From: Rubrimonas sp036735545 | Lineage (GTDB): Bacteria > Pseudomonadota > Alphaproteobacteria > Rhodobacterales > Rhodobacteraceae | Assembly (NCBI GenBank): GCA_036735545.1 | Contig: DAINOD010000002.1 | Location: 1 to 64,000, forward strand | DNA: 64,000 nucleotides | Direction of reading: 5' to 3' | Shown here: piece after piece, positions 46,012-54,301 of the stretch | Position numbering within the stretch: position 1 is the first letter of the stretch | How the letters are laid out: each line of letters opens with the position of its first letter | The notes under the pieces: model-generated | What the model was told of the DNA's origin: nothing | Seen by the model: the letters and a program-made list of their open reading frames with translations, nothing else | The model's database searches: none | Position numbers and translations under genes: made by a program

Positions 46012-47135
46012 GCCCGACCCCGCCGCGTGCGGTCGCCCCTTCCATCGCCCCGGCCGATCTGACGGTCGCCGTGCTGGGCGGCGGCAACGGCGCCTTCGCC
46101 GCCGTCGCCGACCTGACCGAGGCCGGCGCGACCGTGCGCTGGTGGCGGCGCGACGGCGCGGCCTTCGGCGCGATCCTCGACCGCCGGACCATCGACGTGG
46201 TCGACCATCGCGGCCGGCGCGCCGTCTCGGTCGCCCCGACCGACGATCTGGGCGCGGCGGTGCGCGGGGCCGACCTGATCCTCGCCCCGAGCCCGGCCTT
46301 CGCGCAGGCCGACATCGCCGACCGGCTCGCCCCGCACCTGAGCGACGGACAGGTGATCTTCCTGCCTCCAGGCACCTTCGGCTCGTGGCTGATGCTGCGC
46401 CGGCTGCGCGCGCAGGGCTGCGCGGCGCGGGTCACGCTGGCCGAGACCGGCACGCTGCCGTGGCTCGCGCGCAAGCAGGGCCCGGACGCCATCCGCATCA
46501 CCACGCGCGCCTCGCGGCTGCCCACGGGGTGCCTGCCCGCCGCCGACGCTCCCCGCGCGCTGGGCGTGGTGGCCAGCGCCTTTCCCGGCGCCGTCGAGCC
46601 GGTGGAGGACGCCCTGTCCGCCGCGCTGATGAACGCCGGGCCGATCATCCATCCGCCGCTCATCATCATGAACGCGGGCCCCATCGAGCACTTCGACCGC
46701 TGGGACATCCACAAGGAGGGCACCCAGCCCTCGATCCGCCGGGTCCATGACGCGCTCGACGCGGAGCGCATCGCGGTGCGCGAGGCGCTGGGCTACGGCG
46801 CGCCGCATTTCCCGCTGCGCGACCACTACGAGACGTCGGACTGGATGTATGGCAACCTCGCCCACGACAAGCTGACCGAGAGCGGCGACTGGCGCGAGAA
46901 ACTCGACCTGTCGAACCACCGCTACATGAGCGAGGACGTGGCGCTGGGCCTCGCGTTTCTTGTGAGCGTGGGCGGATGGGCGGGCGTGCCGACGCCGGTG
47001 GCGGCGGGGCTGCTGGCGCTGGGCGGCGCGGCCGCGGGCCGGGACTTCCGCGCCGAGGGCCGCACCGCCGCGTCGCTCGGTTTCGCCGACATGACGCCGG
47101 GCGACTTGCAGGCGCTGCTGCGGGAGGGGTTCTGA
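46008..47135 (+). CDS. Octopine/nopaline dehydrogenase-family oxidoreductase
   Basis: 375 residues. N-terminal NAD(P)-binding VAVLGGGNGAFAAVADL; C-terminal opine-dehydrogenase domain with LMNAGPIIHPPLIIMNAGPIEH and WMYGNLAHDK. The conserved Asn/His region of the family is visible. These enzymes reduce imines formed from a 2-oxoacid and an amine, or work in reverse on opines. In context it may oxidise an N-substituted amino acid imported by the TRAP systems; that is inference. Confidence 0.82.
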   Translation: MSPTPPRAVAPSIAPADLTVAVLGGGNGAFAAVADLTEAGATVRWWRRDGAAFGAILDRRTIDVVDHRGRRAVSVAPTDDLGAAVRGADLILAPSPAFAQADIADRLAPHLSDGQVIFLPPGTFGSWLMLRRLRAQGCAARVTLAETGTLPWLARKQGPDAIRITTRASRLPTGCLPAADAPRALGVVASAFPGAVEPVEDALSAALMNAGPIIHPPLIIMNAGPIEHFDRWDIHKEGTQPSIRRVHDALDAERIAVREALGYGAPHFPLRDHYETSDWMYGNLAHDKLTESGDWREKLDLSNHRYMSEDVALGLAFLVSVGGWAGVPTPVAAGLLALGGAAAGRDFRAEGRTAASLGFADMTPGDLQALLREGF

Positions 47136-48109
47136 TGCGCGTCGTCGCCTGCCTCGGCGCCGGGCGGATGGGCCGCGGCCTCGCCCATGCGCTCGCCTAT
47201 GAGGGTTGCGCGGTCCGCCTGCTCGACGCCAAGCCGCGCGACGCGGCCGGCTTCGCCGCCCTGGCCGAGGAGACGCTGGCCGAGGTCCGCGCAAGCCTCG
47301 ACGCGCTGGCGGGCCTCGGCGCCTTCGACCCCGGCGCGATCCCGGCGATCATGGGGCGCGTCACGGTCCATCCAAGGGACGACGCGGCGCAGGCGCTGGC
47401 CGGGGCCGGCGTGGTCTTCGAGGCGGTCCCGGAGCTGCAGGACGCGAAGGCCGACGCCTTCGCCCTGTTCGACGCCCACGCCGACGCCGAGGCGCTGCTC
47501 GCCTCCACGACGTCGAGCTTTCTGTCCACCATGCTCGCGGGGCTCACCACGCGCCCTGAGCGGTTCCTGAATGCTCACTGGCTGAACCCCGCCTACCTCA
47601 TCCCGCTGGTGGAGGTCAGCCCGAGCGACCGCACCGACCCGGCCGCCACCGCGGCGCTGGTCGCCTTCCTCGAAGGCGTCGGCAAGGTCCCGGTCCTGTG
47701 CCGCGCCTCGCCCGGCTACATCGTCCCGCGCATCCAGGCGCTGGCGATGAACGAGGCGGCGCGGCTGGTCGAGGAGGGCGTCGCCTCGGCCGAGGACGTG
47801 GACAAGGCCGTGACCTACGGGTTCGGCCTGCGCTTCGCGGTGCTGGGCCTGCTGGAGTTCATCGACTGGGGCGGCGGCGACATCCTGAGCCGCGCCAGCC
47901 GCTACCTCGCCGAAGCCACCGGCGAGGACCGCTTCGCCCCGCCCGCCATCGTCGAGCGCCACATGGCGGAGGGCCGGATCGGCCTGCGGACCGGCGCGGG
48001 CTTCTACGACTGGAGCACGGTGGACGTGGCGGCCTATCGCCAGCGCCGGCTCGCCGCCTTCCACAAGTTGCTCAGCGACGCGGGGCTGTTCCGGCCCCCC
48101 GCCGCCTGA
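47135..48109 (+). CDS. 3-hydroxyacyl-CoA dehydrogenase
   Basis: 324 residues. Rossmann loop CLGAGRMGRGLAHALAYEG, NAHWLNPAYLIPLVEV with the His of the catalytic dyad, PGYIVPRIQALAMNEAARL and the C-terminal helical domain (YGFGLRFAVLGLLEF, RTGAGFYDW). Oxidises (3S)-hydroxyacyl-CoA to 3-oxoacyl-CoA with NAD; L-carnitine dehydrogenases belong to the same fold. Its ATG shares one base with the preceding stop. Confidence 0.87.
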   Translation: MRVVACLGAGRMGRGLAHALAYEGCAVRLLDAKPRDAAGFAALAEETLAEVRASLDALAGLGAFDPGAIPAIMGRVTVHPRDDAAQALAGAGVVFEAVPELQDAKADAFALFDAHADAEALLASTTSSFLSTMLAGLTTRPERFLNAHWLNPAYLIPLVEVSPSDRTDPAATAALVAFLEGVGKVPVLCRASPGYIVPRIQALAMNEAARLVEEGVASAEDVDKAVTYGFGLRFAVLGLLEFIDWGGGDILSRASRYLAEATGEDRFAPPAIVERHMAEGRIGLRTGAGFYDWSTVDVAAYRQRRLAAFHKLLSDAGLFRPPAA

Positions 48110-48138
48110 AGCGCCACAACAGGAGAGGAGAAGACCCC

Positions 48139-49125
48139 ATGACCACCCGACTGACCCGCCGCGCCGCGCTGACGCTGGCGCTCGGCCTCGCCGCGGTCCC
48201 GGCCGCGGCGGAGACCGTGCTGCGCGCCGTCACCGCCTTTCCCCGCCAGCTCGCCTTCAGCCAGAGCTTCATCGGCTTCGCCGAGTTCGTGAACGAGCGC
48301 GGCGAGGGCGTGGTGCGCATCGACTACGCCGGCGGCCCGGAGATCCTGCCGCAGAACCAGCAGGTCGACGCCGTGCGCCGCGGCGTGGTCGACATGCACT
48401 ACGGCCCGGCGAGCTTCCACCTCGGCGCGATGCCCGAGGTCGACGCCTGGGTCGGCTCGACGATCACGGCGATGGAGGCGCGCGAGAACGGCGGCTTCGA
48501 CCTGATGCGCGAGGCGATGCGGGAGAAGCTCGGCGTCGAGCTGATCGCCCATCTCGACACCGGGGTGCAGTTCCACATCTACACCCTCGACGCGCCGCGC
48601 ATGACCGAGGACGGGAAGGTCGACCTGTCGGGGCTGCGCCTGCGCTCGCAGCCGATCTACAACAGCTTCTTCGAGGACCTCGGCGCCATTCCCGTGTCGA
48701 TCCCAGTGCCGGACGTCTACACCGGCCTCGAGCGGCGCACCTTCGACGGCGCGGGCTGGCCCATCGTGGGGTTCCGCGATTTGTCCTGGGACCGCTTCCT
48801 GAAGCACCGCATCGATCCGGGGTTCTTCCAGACCGACCTGATGGTCGCGGTGAACCCGGCCAAATGGGCGGGGCTGAGCGAGGAGGCCCGCACGATCCTG
48901 ACCCAGGCCGCCATCGACTACGAGCGCATCTCCTTCGACGCCTTCCAGGCCGTGATCGCCGAGACCGACGCCGCCTCGCGCGAGGGCGGCCTGTCGGTGA
49001 TCGCGCTGGAGGGGCCGGCGCGGGAGGCCTATCTGGCGGGGGCCTACGACAGCGCCTGGGCGCGGATGAAGGCGGCGGGGTCCGATCGCTACGATGCGCT
49101 CCGTGCAGCCTACTACCGGCCCTGA
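48139..49125 (+). CDS. dctP: TRAP transporter substrate-binding protein (set 2)
   Basis: 328 residues with TRRAALTLALGL then PAAAE, a twin-arginine-like or Sec signal. DctP-family: LAFSQSFIGFAEFVNERG, GGPEILPQNQQVDAVRRGVVDM, DLSGLRLRSQPIYNSF, DVYTGLERRTFDGAGWPI. Only distantly similar to set 1 dctP, so a different substrate is likely. SD AGGAGAGGAG. Confidence 0.92.
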   Translation: MTTRLTRRAALTLALGLAAVPAAAETVLRAVTAFPRQLAFSQSFIGFAEFVNERGEGVVRIDYAGGPEILPQNQQVDAVRRGVVDMHYGPASFHLGAMPEVDAWVGSTITAMEARENGGFDLMREAMREKLGVELIAHLDTGVQFHIYTLDAPRMTEDGKVDLSGLRLRSQPIYNSFFEDLGAIPVSIPVPDVYTGLERRTFDGAGWPIVGFRDLSWDRFLKHRIDPGFFQTDLMVAVNPAKWAGLSEEARTILTQAAIDYERISFDAFQAVIAETDAASREGGLSVIALEGPAREAYLAGAYDSAWARMKAAGSDRYDALRAAYYRP

Positions 49126-49633
49126 ACCGCGGCCCGGGCCGCTCGGGCGGGGCTACGACGCCCTCGTGAACGGCCTCGCCGCAGTGGCGATGGCGACGCT
49201 GGTCGCGATGATCGTGGCCATCGTCGTCGACGTGCTGCTGCGCAACGCGGGGTTCCGTCCGTTCCAGGCGACCAGCGCGCTGGTCGAATACGCCCTGCTG
49301 TTCGTCACGATGGCGGGCGGGCCGTGGCTGGTGCGCCGCCACGGCCACGTCACCATCACGTCCTTCGTCGCGATGGCGCCGCCGGGCCTGCGCAAGGCCA
49401 TCGCGCAGGCGGTCACCGTGCTGGCGATCGCGACGCTCGGTCTGCTCGCTTGGCGGGCGACCGCGCTCGGGATCGAGGCGCACCAGCGCTCGATCATCGA
49501 CATCCGCTCGATCCCGATCCCGCGGGCCGTGGCCTTCGGCTTTCTGGCCGGCGGCTTCGCGCTGATGGCGGTGGAGTTCCTGCGGCTGCTGCTCCGCGGC
49601 GAGCCGCCCGGCGGGACGGGAGGCGCGGCGTGA
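49094..49633 (+). CDS. dctQ: TRAP transporter small permease (set 2)
   Basis: 179 residues, four hydrophobic helices (VAMIVAIVVDVLLRNAGF, TSALVEYALLFVTMAGGPWLV). DctQ family. Its start lies 32 bases inside the dctP gene; an internal GTG at 49103 is an alternative. The stop overlaps dctM. Confidence 0.85.
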   Translation: MRSVQPTTGPEPRPGPLGRGYDALVNGLAAVAMATLVAMIVAIVVDVLLRNAGFRPFQATSALVEYALLFVTMAGGPWLVRRHGHVTITSFVAMAPPGLRKAIAQAVTVLAIATLGLLAWRATALGIEAHQRSIIDIRSIPIPRAVAFGFLAGGFALMAVEFLRLLLRGEPPGGTGGAA

Positions 49634-50949
49634 GCGGCTGGCTCGAGGCGACGCTGATCATGGTCGGCGCGATCATCGCGCTGATGGGCTTCGGCACGCC
49701 GGTGGCCATCGCCTTCTTCGCGGCCAACATCCTCGGCGTCTGGCTCTACATGGGCGGCTTCATCGGCGTGGACCAGTTCGTCGCCAACGCGACCGACTCG
49801 ATCACGAGCTTCGCCCTGGTGCCCGTGCCGCTGTTTCTGGTGATGGGAGAGCTGTTCTTCCACACCGGGCTGGCCATGCGGGTGTTCTCGGCGCTGGACA
49901 AGTGCCTCGGCGGCGTGCGGGGGCGGCTCTCCTACCTCACCGTCGGCGGGGGCACGATCTTCGCCACGCTGTCGGGCTCCTCGATGGCCAACACCGCCAT
50001 GCTCGGCGCGTCGCTGATGCCGGAGATGACCGCGCGGGGCTACAAGCCGCACATGATCATGGGGCCGATCATCGCCACGGGCGGGCTGGCGATGATCATC
50101 CCGCCCTCGACGCTGGCGGTGCTGCTCGGCTCGCTGGCCCGGATCGACGTGGGCGCGCTGCTGCTGGCGGGGCTGCTGCCGGGCCTCGTGCTGGCGCTGC
50201 TCTACGGTCTCGTCATCCGGGTGCAGGTGGCCATCGACCCCGACGCGGCGCCGGGCTACGACGCCGTCCGCGCGCCGGTCGGAGAGATCCTGCGGGCGCT
50301 CGCGATCGACGTGGCGCCCATGGGCTTCGTCATTTTCAGCGTCATCGGGCTGATCCTGCTCGGCTGGGCCACCCCGACCGAGAGCGCCGCGTTCGGCGCG
50401 CTGTCGGTGGCGCTGCTCGCGGCGCTCTACCGCCGCCTGACGGTCGCGGCGATGCTCAAGGCGCTGACCGGCACGCTGTCGGTCACGGTCATGATGATGA
50501 TGATCATCCTCGGCTCGACGACCTTCAGCCAGGTGCTGGCCTTCTCCGGCGCGTCGTTCGGCATGATCTCATGGGCGACCCAGTTCGACGTGGGGCCCGT
50601 GCTGATGCTCGCGGCGATCTTCGCGGTGCTGGTGGTGCTGGGCATGTTCATGGATCAGCTCAGCATCATGCTGCTGACGCTGCCGATCCTGATGCCGCTG
50701 ACGGGCTCGCTCGGCTTCGACCCGATCTGGTTCGGGATCGTCATGCTGCTGGCGCTGGAGCTGAGCCTCGCGACCCCGCCCTTCGGGCTGCTGCTGTTCG
50801 TCATGCTGGGCGTCAGCCCGCCCGGCACGACTCTGTGGCAGGTGACGCGGGCGGCGGCGCCCTATGTCGCCTGCTCGTTCGTCCTCGTGGTCATCCTCGT
50901 CGCGTTCCCCGGCCTGGCGCTCTGGCTGCCGGGACGCATGAGCCCCTGA
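49630..50949 (+). CDS. dctM: TRAP transporter large permease (set 2)
   Basis: 439 residues, about twelve helices. DctM motifs PVPLFLVMGELFFHTG, FATLSGSSMANTAMLGASLMP, GGLAMIIPPSTLAVLLG, TPTESAAFGAL, LATPPFGLLLFVMLG. GTG start overlaps dctQ stop. Completes the second TRAP importer. Confidence 0.92.
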   Translation: MSGWLEATLIMVGAIIALMGFGTPVAIAFFAANILGVWLYMGGFIGVDQFVANATDSITSFALVPVPLFLVMGELFFHTGLAMRVFSALDKCLGGVRGRLSYLTVGGGTIFATLSGSSMANTAMLGASLMPEMTARGYKPHMIMGPIIATGGLAMIIPPSTLAVLLGSLARIDVGALLLAGLLPGLVLALLYGLVIRVQVAIDPDAAPGYDAVRAPVGEILRALAIDVAPMGFVIFSVIGLILLGWATPTESAAFGALSVALLAALYRRLTVAAMLKALTGTLSVTVMMMMIILGSTTFSQVLAFSGASFGMISWATQFDVGPVLMLAAIFAVLVVLGMFMDQLSIMLLTLPILMPLTGSLGFDPIWFGIVMLLALELSLATPPFGLLLFVMLGVSPPGTTLWQVTRAAAPYVACSFVLVVILVAFPGLALWLPGRMSP

Positions 50950-50964
50950 AGGAGGCGCGCAACG

Positions 50965-51735
50965 ATGCGGATCTGGTGGCAGTCGTATGTGGATTACGAG
51001 AACGGGCGCGACTACTGGGACGCGCTGCGCCCCCACCTCGCCGCGATGGCCGACCCCGGCGTCGCGGTCGAGGTGCACGGCATCACCCCGCACGACAACT
51101 ACGCCCACCCCATCGTCGAGTTCCGCTGCGCGCGCGAGGTGATCTGCAACGCGGTGCGCGCCGAGCGCGAGGGCTACGACGCCTTCGTCATCGGCCATTT
51201 CCAGGACGCGGGGCTCTACGAGGCGCGCGCGGCGGTCTCGATCCCGGTCGTCGCGCTGGGCGAGGCGACGCTGCTGCAATGCCTGCAACTCGGCCAGCGC
51301 GTCGGCATCGTGACGATCAACCGCCGCTACATCCCGTGGTTTCACCACCAGATCCGCAAGTACGGGCTGGAGCACCGCGTCACCGGCGTCCACGCGATGA
51401 CCTTCCAGCCGGGCCAGATCCTCGCCGCCTTCGGCGACGCGGGACGCCGCGCGGAGGTGGAGCGGCTGTTCGCCGAGCAGGCCGAGCCGCTGATCGCCGC
51501 CGGCGTTGACGTGCTGGTTCCCGGCGGCGGCATTCCGATGCTGCTGTTCTCGGCGGTGCATGGCCACCGCATCGGCGGCGCGCCGGTGGTCAACGGCCTG
51601 CCCATCGCGCTGAAGCAGGCGGAGCTGATGGTCAAGCTGCGCCGCGCCGTGGGTCTGGAGGCGAGCCGCGTCTCGGACTTCGCCTTGCCCCCCGACGAGA
51701 TCGTCGAGGAATTCCTGACCAACCCGCGCCTGTAG
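50965..51735 (+). CDS. Asp/Glu-hydantoin racemase-family protein lacking catalytic Cys
   Basis: 256 residues resembling the hydantoin/Asp-Glu racemase fold: YDAFVIGHFQDAGLYEARAA, IPVVALGEA, GQRVGIVTINRRYIPWFHHQI, RKYGLEHRVTGV. In active members two cysteines act as the proton-exchanging bases; here the first position is His78 and the second lies in a glycine stretch (VPGGGIPM, 185-192). Cys55, Cys61 and Cys106 exist but are elsewhere. A different chemistry or non-catalytic role is likely. SD AAGGAGG; last gene of the plus-strand array. Confidence 0.8.
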   Translation: MRIWWQSYVDYENGRDYWDALRPHLAAMADPGVAVEVHGITPHDNYAHPIVEFRCAREVICNAVRAEREGYDAFVIGHFQDAGLYEARAAVSIPVVALGEATLLQCLQLGQRVGIVTINRRYIPWFHHQIRKYGLEHRVTGVHAMTFQPGQILAAFGDAGRRAEVERLFAEQAEPLIAAGVDVLVPGGGIPMLLFSAVHGHRIGGAPVVNGLPIALKQAELMVKLRRAVGLEASRVSDFALPPDEIVEEFLTNPRL

Positions 51736-51802
51736 CGCGCGCCCCGGCGCGGCCCGCCGTAGCCGCGATTTTCTGGACAAGCGCATCGTGAAAACGCTTC
51801 AC

Positions 51803-51829
51803 CCTGCCGGCGGCGACGCCGGCAGGTTT
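51803..51829 (+). terminator. Terminator after TRAP/racemase operon
   Basis: CCTGCCGGC-GGCGAC-GCCGGCAGG followed by TTTCG: a perfect 9-bp GC-rich stem with a hexaloop, 68 bases past the racemase stop and before the convergent CsbD gene. Confidence 0.65.
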
Positions 51830-51904
51830 CGTGGGCTGCGTCCGATGACCGGGACCGCACCGACGCCCGGCGTCGATGCCCGCCCCGTCATGGCGCTTGA
51901 CCGC

Positions 51905-52102
51905 TCAGACGCCCGAGCGCCAGGTGTCGACCTGCTCCTCGGCCTGCTCCCTGGTGAGGCCGTACTGCTTCTGGATCTTGCCCACGAGCTGGTCCTTGTT
52001 GCCGGCGACCTGCTCGACCTCGTCGTCGGTCAGCTTGCCCCACTGCTCGCGGACCTTGCCCGTGAACTGCTTCCAGTTGCCCTCGATCTGATCCCAGTTC
52101 AT
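51905..52102 (-). CDS. CsbD-like stress protein
   Basis: 65 residues of the CsbD/YjbJ family: MNWDQIEGNWKQFTGKVREQ, WGKLTDDEVEQVAGNKDQL, GLTREQAEEQVDTW. Small soluble helical proteins of unknown mechanism, strongly induced in general stress. Start ATG 52102, preceded by GGGAGA. Promoter at 52149-52173 matches the EcfG consensus. The frame opens further upstream but that sequence is not CsbD-like. Confidence 0.9.
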   Translation of the reverse strand: MNWDQIEGNWKQFTGKVREQWGKLTDDEVEQVAGNKDQLVGKIQKQYGLTREQAEEQVDTWRSGV

Positions 52103-52148
52103 CACGTTCTCCCGATGTCCTAGACGCCTTCGATGGCGACGCGGGAGA

Positions 52149-52173
52149 AACGCGCGAGGCGCGGGCGGGTTCC
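52149..52173 (-). promoter_or_regulatory. EcfG-type promoter of csbD-like gene
   Basis: On the minus strand GGAAC (52173-52169) is followed after 17 bases by GTT (52151-52149), itself preceded by C, i.e. GGAAC-N17-GTT with CGTT. This is the alphaproteobacterial general-stress sigma factor consensus. It lies 47 bases before the ATG. Confidence 0.7.
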
Positions 52174-52213
52174 GTGACGCGGCGTCGAGAGCCTTGCGCG
52201 GGCGCGGCAATCC

Positions 52214-53596
52214 TCAGCGCGAAAGCGACGCGGCCGGGAAGGCGAGGCGCACGCTGACCCCTTCCGGACGCCAGTCGTAGTCGACCCGCCCGCGCAGCCG
52301 CGAGCGCGCCGTCGCCTGCACCAGCGTCGAACCGAAACCCGACTGTCCCGAAGGCGCGGCGACGCCGCCGGGCGTCTCCTCGCGCCACAGCAGGACCATC
52401 TCCTCGCCTGTGCGCGCGGCCGCGAGATCGAGGCCGCCGCCCTTGCCGAGCGCGCCGTACTTGGCGGCGTTGGTGGCGAGTTCATGCAGCACCAGCGCCA
52501 GCGCCGTCGCCGAATCGGGCCCCAGCGGAACGCCGTCGCAGGCGATCCGCACCCGCGCCTCGCCGTCGTCGTGGGGCGCGAGGATCGCGGTGGCCAGCGC
52601 CTGCAGCGTCGTGGGGATCGCCGCGCCGGAGCCGCCGGGCGCGGGGCGCACCAACTCGTGGGCGCGCGACAGCGCCACGATGCGCCCCGTGAGCTTCTCG
52701 GCCATCTCCATCGCCGAGTCCGCCGAGCGGGCGGTCATCTTCACCATGCCGGCGACCAGCGTGAACAGGTTGCCGACCCGGTGCGCCAGCTCGCGGGTCA
52801 GCTGCTTCTGCGCCTCCTCGGCCTCATGCTCGACCGTCACGTCGCGGAAGAACACCGCCAGCCCGTCCTCGAACGGGTTGGCGCGCGCCTCGAAGGTGCG
52901 GCCCAGGGGGCCGTAATGCTCGCGCGCCGTGGTCGTCTCGCCGGTCTCGCGCGCGACGTGATAGGCGCGCCAGAAGTCGCCGCCCACGGCCTCGGGAAAG
53001 GCTTCCCACACGACCTGCCCCACGAGGTCGCGCCCGTCGGCGAGCATCGCCTTGGCGCGGGCGTTCAGGAAGCTGAACCGCCAGTCGCCGTCGAGCACGA
53101 ACACGCTGTCCGACGTCGCCTCCAGGACACCCGCCAGCCTGAGCTCGAGGGCGGCCTGACGGCGCTCGGCGTGCCGCTGCGCGCTGATGTCCTGGAAGGT
53201 CGCGACCGCCAGCGCCGGAGTCCCGTCCTCGTCCACGATGATGTCGGCGTCGAACAGCAGGTCCGCCACCTGCCCGTCGGGCCGACGGTAGAGGCAATGC
53301 TCGCCCGTGATCGGCCGCCCGGTGGCCAGCACCCGGACCAGCGCATGGTCATGCTGCGCGAACGGCCGCCCGTCGGCATGCATCGCGCCGATATAGATGT
53401 CGGGCAGGCGCTCGGCCTCCTGCACGCCATGGCCGAGTATCTCGTCGCCACGGAGGTTCTGAAGCAGGACCTCGCCGTCGGGAGCCCGGGCGATCACGAT
53501 GCCGACGGGGAGCTGATCGAGGATCAGCCGCGGCAGGGTGATCGACGCCTTGGCCCCGATGATCTGCCCGATCTGTCTACGCACGGCGTCAAGCAT
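52214..53596 (-). CDS. PAS-PAS-HWE sensor histidine kinase
   Basis: 460 residues, no membrane segment. PAS-like domains about 24-140 and 152-255, then an HWE-family kinase: H-box ELAHRVGNLFTLV with His272, HELATNAAKYGAL as N-box, SGFGSTLVQATARSRLRGRV for ATP-binding. HWE kinases in alphaproteobacteria often feed the PhyR-NepR-EcfG general stress cascade, consistent with the EcfG-type promoters on both sides. No cognate receiver gene is adjacent. Confidence 0.9.
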   Translation of the reverse strand: MLDAVRRQIGQIIGAKASITLPRLILDQLPVGIVIARAPDGEVLLQNLRGDEILGHGVQEAERLPDIYIGAMHADGRPFAQHDHALVRVLATGRPITGEHCLYRRPDGQVADLLFDADIIVDEDGTPALAVATFQDISAQRHAERRQAALELRLAGVLEATSDSVFVLDGDWRFSFLNARAKAMLADGRDLVGQVVWEAFPEAVGGDFWRAYHVARETGETTTAREHYGPLGRTFEARANPFEDGLAVFFRDVTVEHEAEEAQKQLTRELAHRVGNLFTLVAGMVKMTARSADSAMEMAEKLTGRIVALSRAHELVRPAPGGSGAAIPTTLQALATAILAPHDDGEARVRIACDGVPLGPDSATALALVLHELATNAAKYGALGKGGGLDLAAARTGEEMVLLWREETPGGVAAPSGQSGFGSTLVQATARSRLRGRVDYDWRPEGVSVRLAFPAASLSR

Positions 53597-53641
53597 TCGC
53601 AGGCCCCGGGGCGGAATGGTGAAGGCGACAGAATCTGGCCT

Positions 53642-53657
53642 TACGACTTTGGTCGTA
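53642..53657. promoter_or_regulatory. Dyad at the HWE kinase promoter
   Basis: TACGAC-TTTG-GTCGTA, a perfect six-base inverted repeat, sits immediately downstream of a minus-strand -10-like TACTAT (53668-53663) with -35-like GTGACG (53690-53685, spacer 16). It could be an operator controlling the kinase gene. The promoter match is moderate. Confidence 0.4.
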
Positions 53658-53730
53658 GCCCGATAGTAGCACAGTGGAAGGCGGCGTCACCCCCGACCCC
53701 GGAGAGCCGGTCGCCGCGCACTCTCGCTCA

Positions 53731-53755
53731 GGAACCGCCCCTCGCCGCCGGCGTT
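53731..53755 (+). promoter_or_regulatory. EcfG-type promoter of DUF2383 gene
   Basis: GGAAC at 53731-53735, 17 bases, then GTT at 53753-53755 preceded by C: GGAAC-N17-GTT, same spacing as the csbD promoter. It lies 56 bases before the DUF2383 gene start. The intervening 53756-53811 holds GAAG/GAAGAAAG as SD. Confidence 0.7.
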
Positions 53756-53811
53756 GCCCCCCCGCGCCCTGCGACGCGGCGCGAGGCCTTCGAACGGAAG
53801 TGAGAAGAAAG

Positions 53812-54240
53812 ATGAGTGACCTGAAGGACAAGCTGGTGAAGTTTCGCGACCGTCTCGCGGATGCGCGGAAGGGTTACGAGCAGGCCGTGGGCGATGTCGA
53901 CGACGCCGGGCTGCGCGCCCTTTTCACGCGCGCGACGGAGGAGAAGACGGCGGCGCTGGCCGCGCTGTCCTCGCTGCTTCCGCCCGAGGATCGCGCGGAC
54001 CCGGGCACGCTGATCGGCTCGGTCACGCAGGTGATCGTGGCGGCCCGCGCCGCGGTCACCGGCGACGAGAGCCTGCTTCCGGGCATGATCGACGGCGAGA
54101 AGCGCGTGCTGGCCGCCTGCGACGAGGCCCGCGCCGCCGCTGGCGCCGAGCCGTCCGCCGAGCAGGCGCTGCGCCAGCAACGCACGCGCATCGTCGCGCT
54201 GATCGACGACCTTGAGAAGCGCGAGGCGATGGCCGACTGA
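53812..54240 (+). CDS. DUF2383 (PA2169-type) four-helix protein
   Basis: 142 residues, nearly all helix: LKDKLVKFRDRLADARKGYE, ALFTRATEEKTAALAALSSLL, RAAVTGDESLLPGMIDGEKRV. Matches DUF2383, ferritin-like bundles often found in stress regulons; whether it binds metal is unknown. ATG 53812 with AAGAAAGA upstream. An EcfG-type promoter precedes it. Confidence 0.82.
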   Translation: MSDLKDKLVKFRDRLADARKGYEQAVGDVDDAGLRALFTRATEEKTAALAALSSLLPPEDRADPGTLIGSVTQVIVAARAAVTGDESLLPGMIDGEKRVLAACDEARAAAGAEPSAEQALRQQRTRIVALIDDLEKREAMAD

Positions 54241-54251
54241 CGCGCCGGGCG

Positions 54252-54287
54252 CCGACGCCAAGTAACCTCCCGGTTACATGGCGTCGG
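54252..54287. terminator. 36-base hairpin between convergent genes
   Basis: CCGACGCCA-A-GTAACC, loop TCCC, GGTTAC-A-TGGCGTCGG: a 16-bp stem with one A/A mismatch. It starts 12 bases after the DUF2383 stop and ends 15 bases before the convergent TSUP stop, so it can serve both strands. No T tract on either side. Confidence 0.6.
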
Positions 54288-54301
54288 ATCGACGAGGGCG
54301 A

